A stretch of DNA of 64,000 nucleotides from Parabacteroides sp. Lineage in GTDB: Bacteria; Bacteroidota; Bacteroidia; Bacteroidales; Tannerellaceae. This document shows positions 33,866-41,990 of this stretch, in pieces. Under the pieces are notes generated by a model. It worked only from the letters and a program-made list of their open reading frames with translations. It made no database searches and was not told the origin of the DNA. Position 1 is the first letter of the stretch, and every line of letters begins with the position of its first letter. The stretch lies in assembly GCA_019417325.1 (NCBI GenBank), contig DXVO01000023.1:62001-126000 (forward strand), in the 5' to 3' direction. A program made the position numbers and the translations under genes.

Positions 33866-34225
33866 CTTACAATCTATTACATATTGCTCATGCAAATAAA
33901 AGATATTTGACACATTAATAGAAATAATGATTTTATCCGGCATTTGGTTAATTTATTTTATAAAATAATACTTTTTAGACACAATAACAAATACATAGAA
34001 AAAAAGCTTTGTTATCCATTAATTTATAAGAAGAAAGAGCCTGTTAAATAATTATTTTACAAAAGGCCCGAAGATTCCCAGTATTATCCTACACCATCCC
34101 ATTCCTGAAATCTGTATGATTATCATGCTCAATCACGAGAATCACATGCAACTTTTTTGCCAGACAATGCTTTTCCCTCCTAAACTTTTTCAATGTAAGG
34201 CTTACTTTAATTTTGAATAAATACA
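33866..34225. other. AT-rich intergenic region without recognisable gene
   Basis: About 360 bp between the divergent purF operon and the TPR kinase. I see no ORF of note, only AT-rich sequence and a weak hairpin around AGAGCCTG...AAAAGGCCC near 34040-34070. Confidence 0.5.
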
Positions 34226-34233
34226 TATATTTG
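34226..34233 (+). promoter_or_regulatory. -7 element for the TPR kinase
   Basis: TATATTTG, perfect consensus, 22 bp before the ATG at 34255. It lies inside a longer frame opened by a TTG at 34213, showing that the later ATG is the real start. Confidence 0.6.
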
Positions 34234-34254
34234 TTTCAAATTAAATTTTGTATT

Positions 34255-35799
34255 ATGAAAATCAGGTATTACATCCTCATGGTTGTTGTTTGCTTCTGCA
34301 CTACCCTCCAGGCTCAAAGCAGGGCAAACGAATTGATGAAACAGGCACAAAGTAGTCTTGAAACAAAAGATTATACAAAGGCCCGTTATCTTTTTATTCA
34401 GGCTTATAAAGCGTTTGCCGATAAAGGCGAGTACACACAAGCCATCGAATGCGGAACGAAAGCAAGCTCACTTTATTACCGCGAGAACTATTATAAAGAA
34501 GCATTCGACCTATGCCGGCAAATGAACCAGTTCCTTTTCGATGAAGAGCAGAAAGCACAAAAGACATTCTACGATCAGCGCTTCGCCATTACCAAAGAGC
34601 GCCTGCAAATGTATATACAGCTCAAAAATATGGCACAGGCTCAAAACCAGCTTAACGAATTGAATAATTTAGCCAAACAATCCGGAAATAATAAACTATC
34701 CGATGATTTATTATATACCCAAGCAAACTTTTATTATACTTTCGGGCAAAATGAACAGGGAGACAGCTATTTCCAGAAGCTGACCAATCAGTACAAGGAA
34801 AAAAAAGAATATGATAAAGTAAGCGAATGCTACAAAAACCTGATAGCAATAGCCCGGAAAGCAAACAATGCTCCCCTGATGGAACGCACATACGAAAAAT
34901 ATATTGTCTGGACCGATTCTGTCAAAGCCCTCACAGCCCAAGACAAACTGGGAGCTTTGCAACTGAAATATGACGACAGCCTGCAAACCATACAGGATAA
35001 GGACAACACGCTTGCCGGCAAACAATACATGATAATCGGATTATGCACATTCGCCGTAATCCTCATTGCCGCCTTACTTTTCGTCATATTCATTTTATTG
35101 CGTTTTATCATCCTTAATAAGAAATTAAAGAAAATCATCCAGACCACCAATGAGCATAATGAACAACAAACCAAGTTCATCCAAAATATTTCCGCTCAGA
35201 TGGAACCGACCCTGGATAAACTGAATACTTCCGTTCAGGAACTGGGAACTACCGCTCCGGAACAGGCTAAAGCAATCAAGATACGGATAGATGCCCTGAA
35301 ACAATTCAGTGAAAACATCCAGGAACTTTCCGAACTGGAAAATTCTTTGCTGGAAACTTACGAAAAGCAGTCTTTTAACGTAAGTAACTTCTGCAAAGAC
35401 ATCATGGACAAAATTAAAGATGATGTTCAGCCGGAAGTTGAAACCATCATAGATGCTCCTTCCTTGGAGATAAAAACAAATCCAGAACAGCTGGAAAGAA
35501 TATTGTTGCATTTGCTGAAAAACGCGGCATTATATACTTCTACAGGTAAAATAAGACTGGTATTCAAGAAAAAAGGAGCTCATTTATGCCAGTTTATCAT
35601 ATCCGACAGCGGTCCCGGTATTCCTGAAGAACAAAAAGAAAACATATTCAAACCTTTCCGGGAAATTAAAGACCTGGCTGAGGGTAATGGACTCGGCTTG
35701 CCTATCTGCTCCCTGATAGCTAATAAAATAAACGGTAACCTCTCCATCGATATGGAATATAATAAAGGATGCCGTTTCACACTGGCATTACAGGTATAA
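34255..35799 (+). CDS. TPR-containing sensor kinase-like protein lacking the phospho-acceptor His
   Basis: A 514-residue membrane protein. Signal peptide MKIRYYILMVVVCFCTTLQA, then tetratricopeptide-like helical repeats (about 20-230), one transmembrane helix (about 259-285) and a cytoplasmic kinase module. The dimerisation helix reads TKFIQNISAQMEPTLDKL, aligning with the usual F-x-x-N-x-S-H-E-x-R-T-P-L motif but with Ala314 in place of His and Gln in place of Glu. The ATPase domain looks intact: N-box Asn423 (LLKNAALYT), G1 DSGPGIP (Asp451) and G2 GNGLGLPICS. No response regulator or DNA-binding domain is attached or adjacent. It may bind ATP as a pseudokinase or modify a partner. Stands alone; convergent with susD. 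Confidence 0.8.
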   Translation: MKIRYYILMVVVCFCTTLQAQSRANELMKQAQSSLETKDYTKARYLFIQAYKAFADKGEYTQAIECGTKASSLYYRENYYKEAFDLCRQMNQFLFDEEQKAQKTFYDQRFAITKERLQMYIQLKNMAQAQNQLNELNNLAKQSGNNKLSDDLLYTQANFYYTFGQNEQGDSYFQKLTNQYKEKKEYDKVSECYKNLIAIARKANNAPLMERTYEKYIVWTDSVKALTAQDKLGALQLKYDDSLQTIQDKDNTLAGKQYMIIGLCTFAVILIAALLFVIFILLRFIILNKKLKKIIQTTNEHNEQQTKFIQNISAQMEPTLDKLNTSVQELGTTAPEQAKAIKIRIDALKQFSENIQELSELENSLLETYEKQSFNVSNFCKDIMDKIKDDVQPEVETIIDAPSLEIKTNPEQLERILLHLLKNAALYTSTGKIRLVFKKKGAHLCQFIISDSGPGIPEEQKENIFKPFREIKDLAEGNGLGLPICSLIANKINGNLSIDMEYNKGCRFTLALQV

Positions 35800-35815
35800 G
35801 GAATAAAAAAACTAC

Positions 35816-35876
35816 AAAATAAGAAAGCCTGACAGTTATGAAGATATCCTCAAAAACTGTCAGGCTTTCTTATTTT
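35816..35876. terminator. Bidirectional terminator after the TPR kinase
   Basis: A 22-bp perfect stem (35816-35837 with 35855-35876; core AAGCCTGACAGTT) and 17-nt loop, with A-rich and T-rich ends. It lies just past the stop at 35799. Confidence 0.85.
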
Positions 35877-35898
35877 AGCAATAGCCATTTTCTAAACT

Positions 35899-35968
35899 CA
35901 TAGTTATGATTTTTCCAATTCATAGTTATGATTTCGGAAAACCATAGTTATGATTCAGAAAAGCCATA
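35899..35968. repeat. Array of 22-bp-period CATAGTTATGATT units
   Basis: CATAGTTATGATT at 35899, 35921 and 35943, with a degenerate fourth start (CATAAAA) at 35965, all exactly 22 bp apart. It lies between two terminators in the convergent gap of the TPR kinase and susD. Compare the array at 20258, which has the same period and CATAG start but a different core. Confidence 0.8.
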
Positions 35969-35974
35969 AAAAAT

Positions 35975-36010
35975 ATCCAGTCCGCCTGTAATCACTACGG
36001 TGGACTGGAT
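35975..36010 (-). terminator. Terminator of the susCD operon
   Basis: ATCCAGTCCGCC (35975-35986) pairs with 35999-36010 with one mismatch. On the minus strand the stem is followed by ATTTTTTATGG. It lies 58 bp past the susD stop. Confidence 0.75.
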
Positions 36011-36067
36011 GAATTTGACAAAAATCTCTTTCAATATTAATTATGCCAAATGTTTTTATTTTATTTT

Positions 36068-37837
36068 TTATTCCCAACCCGGATTCTGTGGCAGCAGATT
36101 CGGATTCAAACCTATCTGAGCTGTCGGAACATTAAACAAATAGTTTTTAGGAGAAGTAAACATGGCTTTCGGGTTGGTTACTCGTTTCGTATATACATCC
36201 ACGGCACCATTTACCAGCCCTAAATCAGTTATAATACTTTCATAATCTTTTTCATTATATCCGGTCGGATCACTTTCGTTTTTCGCTTTATCCGGAATAA
36301 TACCCAATTTCGGTTTATTCAGATTTTCGCCGCAAGCCCAACGCATCAAATCATAATAACGATAGCCTTCTGCCATTAATTCAACACGACGTTCGCGACG
36401 GATTTCCCGGATAAGGTTTGCATTCGGACCTTTGATAATAGGATATTCACTAACTAATTTCGGGTCTTCTTTCGGACTTGTAGTTAAATGCCACTTGAAA
36501 CCTACGCGGTCTCTCAATGCGTTTACGGTTTTGTCCAATTCCGGATCTAAACCTAATTCTGCCGCAGCTTCTGCGCGAGTTAACAAGATTTCGGCATAGC
36601 GGAAAACAGGAGCATCTTCCGTACCCTGATGGTGTGTTTCGGATAATTCACCCGGATTATAGAATTTAACAATAGCATAACCAGTTGATGTACTATAACC
36701 TATACCGGATGTTATTTTTCCAATATCCGGACGTTTACCTTCCAGATAATAAGTAAACTCACCAGCTTCCGGTGTTGGAACTGTTTGTAACAAACGCGGG
36801 TCACGATCTTTCAATTCTGCGATTAATGTGGTATGATGTGTATGTCCTTCGCAACCGCAGATGGAGATAGGTAAACCAGTGTTAGCACATAGATAATCAT
36901 CTACAGCATCCTTGCTCAAGCCGATAGGTCTTTCCAAACCTTTATATATCTGGCGGGTTACATTATTACCCATACTTTTACCGGGATCATATTCTTTAGA
37001 TAGTATAACTTCTTTGTTATTATTGTAATCTGCCTGAATAAACAGTTCATAATAAGACTTTTCAGGTTTGGAACCTACAAACAAAGCATAACCATATTCC
37101 GGTTTCATCAATTCACCTGCCGCATCATAAGCTGCCTGCAAAAACTCCTGGTCACCTTCAATATTGTGATAACGACGGTAAGTCCCTTCAAACAAGCACA
37201 TGCGTGCCTTCAATGCAAGCGCAGCATCTTTGCTGATGCGGGATACGCCTGTGGTTGTTTTTGTCGGTAGCCATGCGATAGCCTGATTAATGTCTTTCAA
37301 TACATTAGCCATTACTAATGTACGGGAATCACGGGCTTTGTACAAGTCTTCGTCACCGGGAGCCAATGCCTTATCATACCAGGGGACATCGCCAAAACGA
37401 CGTACTTTATTAAAATAATCCATGCATTTGAAAAAAAGTATTTCTCCGGCGTAACGCTGTTTCACAGACTCTATCTCGGGAGATAACTCATAATTTGCCA
37501 GAAAATCATTGCAAGCACGGATATTTTCCCACTTCCACTCATCATCTTTTGTGGAAATCGTATGCTGGCTGAATGCTATCGAATTCATATCCCATGGCAG
37601 AAGGTCGTCCGACTGGAAATCTGTTTCCATCATACCGAAACCATACGTCTGAGGGTCGCCATGTCCTTTTATCAGTTTAGGATACAAGTCGTTGCAATAT
37701 TGTTCCAAAGCTGCAGCATTTGCACTGGAAAAATAGCGTTGGGTATCGATTGTATCTAACGGGCTTTTGTCCAATACATTACAACTTTGTACTGCAAGGA
37801 GCAATAAACCTCCGAATAATATATTTATCTTTTTCAT
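36068..37837 (-). CDS. susD: SusD/RagB-family outer-membrane lipoprotein
   Basis: A surface nutrient-binding lipoprotein that forms the lid of a SusC transporter. 589 residues. The signal ends LLLLAVQSCN (Cys19, lipidation). The mature start CNVLDKSPLDTIDTQRYFSS is typical of SusD, as are the TPR-like helices (ALALKARMCLFEGTY, FRYAEILLTRAEAAAELG) and LIREIRRERRVELMAEGYRYYDLMRWACGE. It starts 14 bp after susC. No glycosidase lies within 8 kb, so the ligand, glycan or peptide, cannot be guessed. Symbol used in the family sense. Confidence 0.93.
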   Translation of the reverse strand: MKKINILFGGLLLLAVQSCNVLDKSPLDTIDTQRYFSSANAAALEQYCNDLYPKLIKGHGDPQTYGFGMMETDFQSDDLLPWDMNSIAFSQHTISTKDDEWKWENIRACNDFLANYELSPEIESVKQRYAGEILFFKCMDYFNKVRRFGDVPWYDKALAPGDEDLYKARDSRTLVMANVLKDINQAIAWLPTKTTTGVSRISKDAALALKARMCLFEGTYRRYHNIEGDQEFLQAAYDAAGELMKPEYGYALFVGSKPEKSYYELFIQADYNNNKEVILSKEYDPGKSMGNNVTRQIYKGLERPIGLSKDAVDDYLCANTGLPISICGCEGHTHHTTLIAELKDRDPRLLQTVPTPEAGEFTYYLEGKRPDIGKITSGIGYSTSTGYAIVKFYNPGELSETHHQGTEDAPVFRYAEILLTRAEAAAELGLDPELDKTVNALRDRVGFKWHLTTSPKEDPKLVSEYPIIKGPNANLIREIRRERRVELMAEGYRYYDLMRWACGENLNKPKLGIIPDKAKNESDPTGYNEKDYESIITDLGLVNGAVDVYTKRVTNPKAMFTSPKNYLFNVPTAQIGLNPNLLPQNPGWE

Positions 37838-37851
37838 GCTCTTTGTTTAAT

Positions 37852-40800
37852 TTAGAATGTTACGTTGATACCGAATGAATATGAACGAGTAAACGGATAC
37901 ACCTTTCCACCATCCGAAACAGCCAGGTCACCGTTGTCTTTACGGCTGCCTACGATATCCGGATCCAGGTATTTATACAAACCTGTTACTTCAAACAAAT
38001 TCTGTCCGCTGAAGAATACTTTCAACTGGTTGACTCCTATCGGGGAAATCCAGCGTTTCGGAAGTGAATAGCTTAATGTGACATCTTTCAGACGAATATA
38101 TGCACCGTTCTGTAAATATTTAGTCTGTGCATTTTTACTTCTGTCGCTCCATGTCGGAACCGGATAATAAGCATTTGTATTAGTTTCACTCCATGAATTA
38201 TCGACGATGTAGTCATTCAAGGATGCCCACCAGATACCGGTTTTATAACCCCAGAAAGAGTTATCATCCAACCAAATATCACGTTTCATCGTACCCTGGA
38301 AAAACAATCTCAAATCGAAGCCCTTCCATGAACCGCTCAAATTAAGATTGAAATTATAGCGCGGAGTATTATTACCGATTATTTTCTTATCACCGGAATC
38401 CCCCACTCTACGGTTTCCTTCATCTATCTTACCGTCATTATTCAAATCAGTATACCGGATATCACCCGGAATCCAGGTTGTGCTGATATATTTCTGCGTA
38501 GTAGCCATTTTTTCAGCTTCCGCTTTGTCCTTAATAAATCCGTCTGTTACATATCCCCAGATTTCACCCAGTTTCTGGCCTTCATAGAATGATTCATCCA
38601 AACTCATTGTCGGGTTATCATATTTAGTAATAGTAGAAGTATTGTCAGACAAACCTACACCTACGGAATATTCAAACGGGCTTCCGGCTACATCATTAAT
38701 ATGATCGTTCCATGTTAAAGAAAATTCCCAACCATTCGTACGCATATTTGCCAGGTTTTCCTTACCACCGGTAGTTCCCAAAACCAACGGATAAGTTTTG
38801 TTTACAACCATACCATTCGTATTACGGATATAATAGTCGAAAGAACCTGAGAGACGACCGTTCAACATTGTCCAGTCCAAACCGAAGTTAGAAGTATAAA
38901 CCTTTTCCCAGGTAATATTCGTACTTGCCAACGTCGGCGGTTTCAAACCACTTGCCACATTACCGTTGATAAGATATTTCAGGCTTTCACTTGCCAGGAA
39001 ACTCATATATTGGAAGTTGCCATCTGTAACCTGGTTACCCAGCGAACCGTAAGATGCTCTTACTTTCAAATTATCAAATACATTCCGTGCTCCTTCGAAG
39101 AATTTTTCTTCTGAAATACGCCAGCCGGCTGATACGGAAGGGAAGAATCCCCAACGGTCGCCACTTGCATATTTGGAAGAGCCGTCGTAACGTCCATTTA
39201 CTTCTAAGAGATAACGCTGTTTAAAATCATAGTTAACACGGAAGAATGCACCTTGTACAGCCCAGATAGTCGCTTCTTCATCTGGCAGGTTATGTGTGCT
39301 TGCCAAATCGCTTACCGGAAAGTTGTTGTCAAACAAATTGCTGGTCGTAACACTCAGTTTGGTCGTTTTTTTGCTTTCCTGGTTGTAACCGACCATCACA
39401 CCCAAATTATGTATATCATTGAAAGACTTTTTATATTCAGCCCATAAGTTCAATGCCTGGTAAGTATCCCCATAGCGTGCTGTCGTTACGCCATTAGGAG
39501 AACCAGCCGAGCCCGGAGCCAAAGAACTTCCTTCCGGCATATATTGGTAGATAGTCTTGGTATGCTGTGTCTGGTCTTTATAAAATTTATTTCCTGTATA
39601 ATCCCCTTTGATAGACAAACCGGCAATCGGAGTCAGGTTAAAGGCTGCCGTATACCAGAAGTCATCCGAATTTACTTTATCCCGTCCTGCCTCAGCCAAG
39701 CGTCCTACGATATTATAGTTAAAGTTGGACCCTGCGATACCTCCGAAATGTTCGCCATCCGGCAAATACATCGGGATAAACGGAAAGGCACGGTATACTT
39801 CATAGAAGGGAGAACTGCCCATATAAGCATCCGCATACGGATTATCGGATGTATTACGGTTATACTTCGTACGGAATGTCAATTCCAACCACCTGGTTAC
39901 CTGTGTACTAAAGTTGAACGACATATTGATACGTTTGTATGTGTCGGTGCCATAGGCAAGAATACCATCCTGTCCCTTGTATCCGATGGAACCGTAATAA
40001 GTCGTCTTTTCGGAACCACCACTGATGCTGGCATTATGCTGCTGCATAAAAGCCGGTTTGTACATTTCTTTAAACCAGTCGGTGTTTCCGGCATAAGCCC
40101 ATTCGCCTGCAGCAGTCATCGTACCGTCTGTTGCCAGAAAAGCGGAAGGGCCTGTGCCTGCCATATAAGCATCGATTGCATTAATTTGGTTTTCTGTAAA
40201 ATAGGCTCCATTGCCATTATTAATATTAGCCTGGTTCATGGCACGAACCCATTTATCGGAAGAAACTCCGTCCGGTAGGCGGGATGCTACAGACCAGGAA
40301 AAGTTATTATTATAATTTACCTGGACTTTCTGAGATTTTTTCCCTTTTTTAGTGGTTACCAATACAACACCAAATGCAGCACGGGCACCATAAATAGAAG
40401 CTGAAGCGGCATCCTTCAATACGGAAACGCTTTCAATATCCTGAGGGTTTAACAACGACAAGTCGGTTTCAACTCCATCCACCAATACCAATGCCTGTCC
40501 ACCGTTCAATGATGTTGCACCACGGACATTGAAAGTTGTTTTGGCTGTCGGATTACCACTTGCAAAATCGATGTTCAAGTTAGGAACCACACCTTGCAAA
40601 CCTTGGGCGATATTTCCTATAGGACGGTCTTCCAACACTTTTCCATCAGCAATACCAACAGCACCAGTCAGGTTCACTTTTTTCTGTGTACCATAACCAA
40701 CGACAACTACTTCCTCTAACTTCTGGGTGTCTTCCGCCAGCTTAATGTTCAATACAGCTTGTCCTGTATACGTTATTTCCTGAGTAGTGTAACCAATATA

Positions 40801-41070
40801 AGAGACCTGAATGATATCCCCATTCTTTACACCCTCCAATGTAAATCTACCGTCCAAATCGGTAATATTACCATTGGTTGTTCCTTTCACAACTACAGAC
40901 GCACCGGGAACCGGTCCTAAGGCATCTTCCACTATACCTGACAATTTCCCGTTTTGCTGGGAAACGCTTACGCTTTGACTGGCAGGACTGGAAACAGCAT
41001 AAATGCTTTCCGGGAGACAAAATGCGCCTGCCAATAGAATTAAGCTAATAGGTTTGATTTGTTTCAACAT
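37852..41070 (-). CDS. susC: SusC/RagA-family TonB-dependent outer-membrane transporter
   Basis: A 1072-residue TonB-dependent importer working with the SusD lid. Signal peptide (to about residue 25), then a carboxypeptidase-D-like plug extension (KLSGIVEDALGPVPGASVVVKG, DLDGRFTLEGV), a TonB box-like stretch (KLEEVVVVGYGTQ) and plug (LVDGVETDLSLLNPQDIESVSVLKDAASASIYGARAA, read in pieces). The beta-barrel ends in SYSFGINVTF with the terminal Phe expected for BAM insertion. The 180 bp between its ATG and the upstream inverted repeat show no exact -7 element, only a one-mismatch TATATTTC near 41140. A good promoter lies inside the inverted-repeat segment facing away, so transcription may depend on DNA inversion. 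Confidence 0.94.
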   Translation of the reverse strand: MLKQIKPISLILLAGAFCLPESIYAVSSPASQSVSVSQQNGKLSGIVEDALGPVPGASVVVKGTTNGNITDLDGRFTLEGVKNGDIIQVSYIGYTTQEITYTGQAVLNIKLAEDTQKLEEVVVVGYGTQKKVNLTGAVGIADGKVLEDRPIGNIAQGLQGVVPNLNIDFASGNPTAKTTFNVRGATSLNGGQALVLVDGVETDLSLLNPQDIESVSVLKDAASASIYGARAAFGVVLVTTKKGKKSQKVQVNYNNNFSWSVASRLPDGVSSDKWVRAMNQANINNGNGAYFTENQINAIDAYMAGTGPSAFLATDGTMTAAGEWAYAGNTDWFKEMYKPAFMQQHNASISGGSEKTTYYGSIGYKGQDGILAYGTDTYKRINMSFNFSTQVTRWLELTFRTKYNRNTSDNPYADAYMGSSPFYEVYRAFPFIPMYLPDGEHFGGIAGSNFNYNIVGRLAEAGRDKVNSDDFWYTAAFNLTPIAGLSIKGDYTGNKFYKDQTQHTKTIYQYMPEGSSLAPGSAGSPNGVTTARYGDTYQALNLWAEYKKSFNDIHNLGVMVGYNQESKKTTKLSVTTSNLFDNNFPVSDLASTHNLPDEEATIWAVQGAFFRVNYDFKQRYLLEVNGRYDGSSKYASGDRWGFFPSVSAGWRISEEKFFEGARNVFDNLKVRASYGSLGNQVTDGNFQYMSFLASESLKYLINGNVASGLKPPTLASTNITWEKVYTSNFGLDWTMLNGRLSGSFDYYIRNTNGMVVNKTYPLVLGTTGGKENLANMRTNGWEFSLTWNDHINDVAGSPFEYSVGVGLSDNTSTITKYDNPTMSLDESFYEGQKLGEIWGYVTDGFIKDKAEAEKMATTQKYISTTWIPGDIRYTDLNNDGKIDEGNRRVGDSGDKKIIGNNTPRYNFNLNLSGSWKGFDLRLFFQGTMKRDIWLDDNSFWGYKTGIWWASLNDYIVDNSWSETNTNAYYPVPTWSDRSKNAQTKYLQNGAYIRLKDVTLSYSLPKRWISPIGVNQLKVFFSGQNLFEVTGLYKYLDPDIVGSRKDNGDLAVSDGGKVYPFTRSYSFGINVTF

Positions 41071-41248
41071 AATTTGTGTTTTTATTTTATTTGAAAGAAT
41101 ATTCTTTATATTTCCAGCGTTATTTTTTTATTAAAATTAGAAATATAAATATGTACGAGATTTTATAAACCTTAAACGTCCCTCATTTGTAGAACCATTT
41201 TGATTCAAATTCATCAGTTTCCCATAGAACTTCAGTGAAGGTTGTCTT

Positions 41249-41616
41249 GGTTCTGAAAGAACTCGACTAAAAACACTTTTGCAAAACACCATAAAATACT
41301 GATATTCAATAGATAATAAAGATTCATAAAAAAGGCATATCTCTATTGTTTCATCTGGCAGCCCTATTATAAAAAGTATTATTTTTAAATGTATTATACA
41401 TATATTCAGAGATTCGAATAAATACACTTTAAAAGGGTGATTTTCTTTTAGTTTACTTAAACCTCTTATTAAACGTCAGTTATACAAGAAAGACTCTTAT
41501 CTCTCCGAATTGTTAAAAATGAAATGACAATGCATTTTTTGAGTAAAAATAACACAACAACATAAAAAATTCATATCTTTGCACAGATATAAAATGTACA
41601 GAGTTCTTTCAGAACT
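41249..41616. repeat. Candidate invertible segment upstream of susC
   Basis: The left site GGTTCTGAAAGAACT (41249-41263) and right site AGTTCTTTCAGAACT (41602-41616) are inverted copies: 15 bp, GTTCTGAAAGAACTC against its reverse complement, match exactly. Each site is also an interrupted palindrome (AGTTC-N5-GAACT). About 338 bp lie between them, including one strong promoter element pointing right. The whole 41071-41990 gap carries no convincing gene. Confidence 0.6.
41574..41582 (+). promoter_or_regulatory. -7 element inside the susC-side candidate inverton
   Basis: TATCTTTGC, perfect consensus, 20 bp from the right repeat. In this orientation it reads toward gltB, which has its own promoter. 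Inversion would move it to about 41283-41291, reading toward susC. Confidence 0.6.
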
Positions 41617-41882
41617 TAATCCATAATCAATTATCTTTTATAGTCTTACATCTGTTATCTCACTTCTTCTTTCCACACTATATTTTATTTACTATTTTTT
41701 ACCACATAGCTATCATTCAAATATTCATTTAGATTCAAAAAATCAACATTTAGATAATTCCCTAAAACAATAAATGAAATTTCATTTTATAACCAAAACA
41801 CATTATTAATATTTCAATTTATCACAAATAAACACCTTAAGCATAACAAATAGAAAGAAAACGAATTGTATTACCCAAAATA

Positions 41883-41937
41883 TTGTCAACAAATTCACCC
41901 ATATCATTTACATTTTGAAATCAATATCATATATTTG
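41883..41937 (+). promoter_or_regulatory. gltB promoter with nitrogen-gene motifs
   Basis: TTGTCAACAA at 41883-41892, CATTTTGAAATCAATAT at 41911-41927, and a perfect -7 element TATATTTG followed by CC at 41930-41937, 54 bp before the gltB ATG. The first two motifs also precede ansA and aspA. Confidence 0.55.
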
Positions 41938-41990
41938 CCAAGCATTTTAACACATTAATAGATATCACACAAACATAAGGTCAACAAACA

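Noticed and set aside
41137..41427. A 96-codon minus-strand frame upstream of susC
   Set aside because: AT-driven composition, no recognisable domain, and it crosses the left repeat of the candidate inverton. The region is better explained as regulatory DNA.
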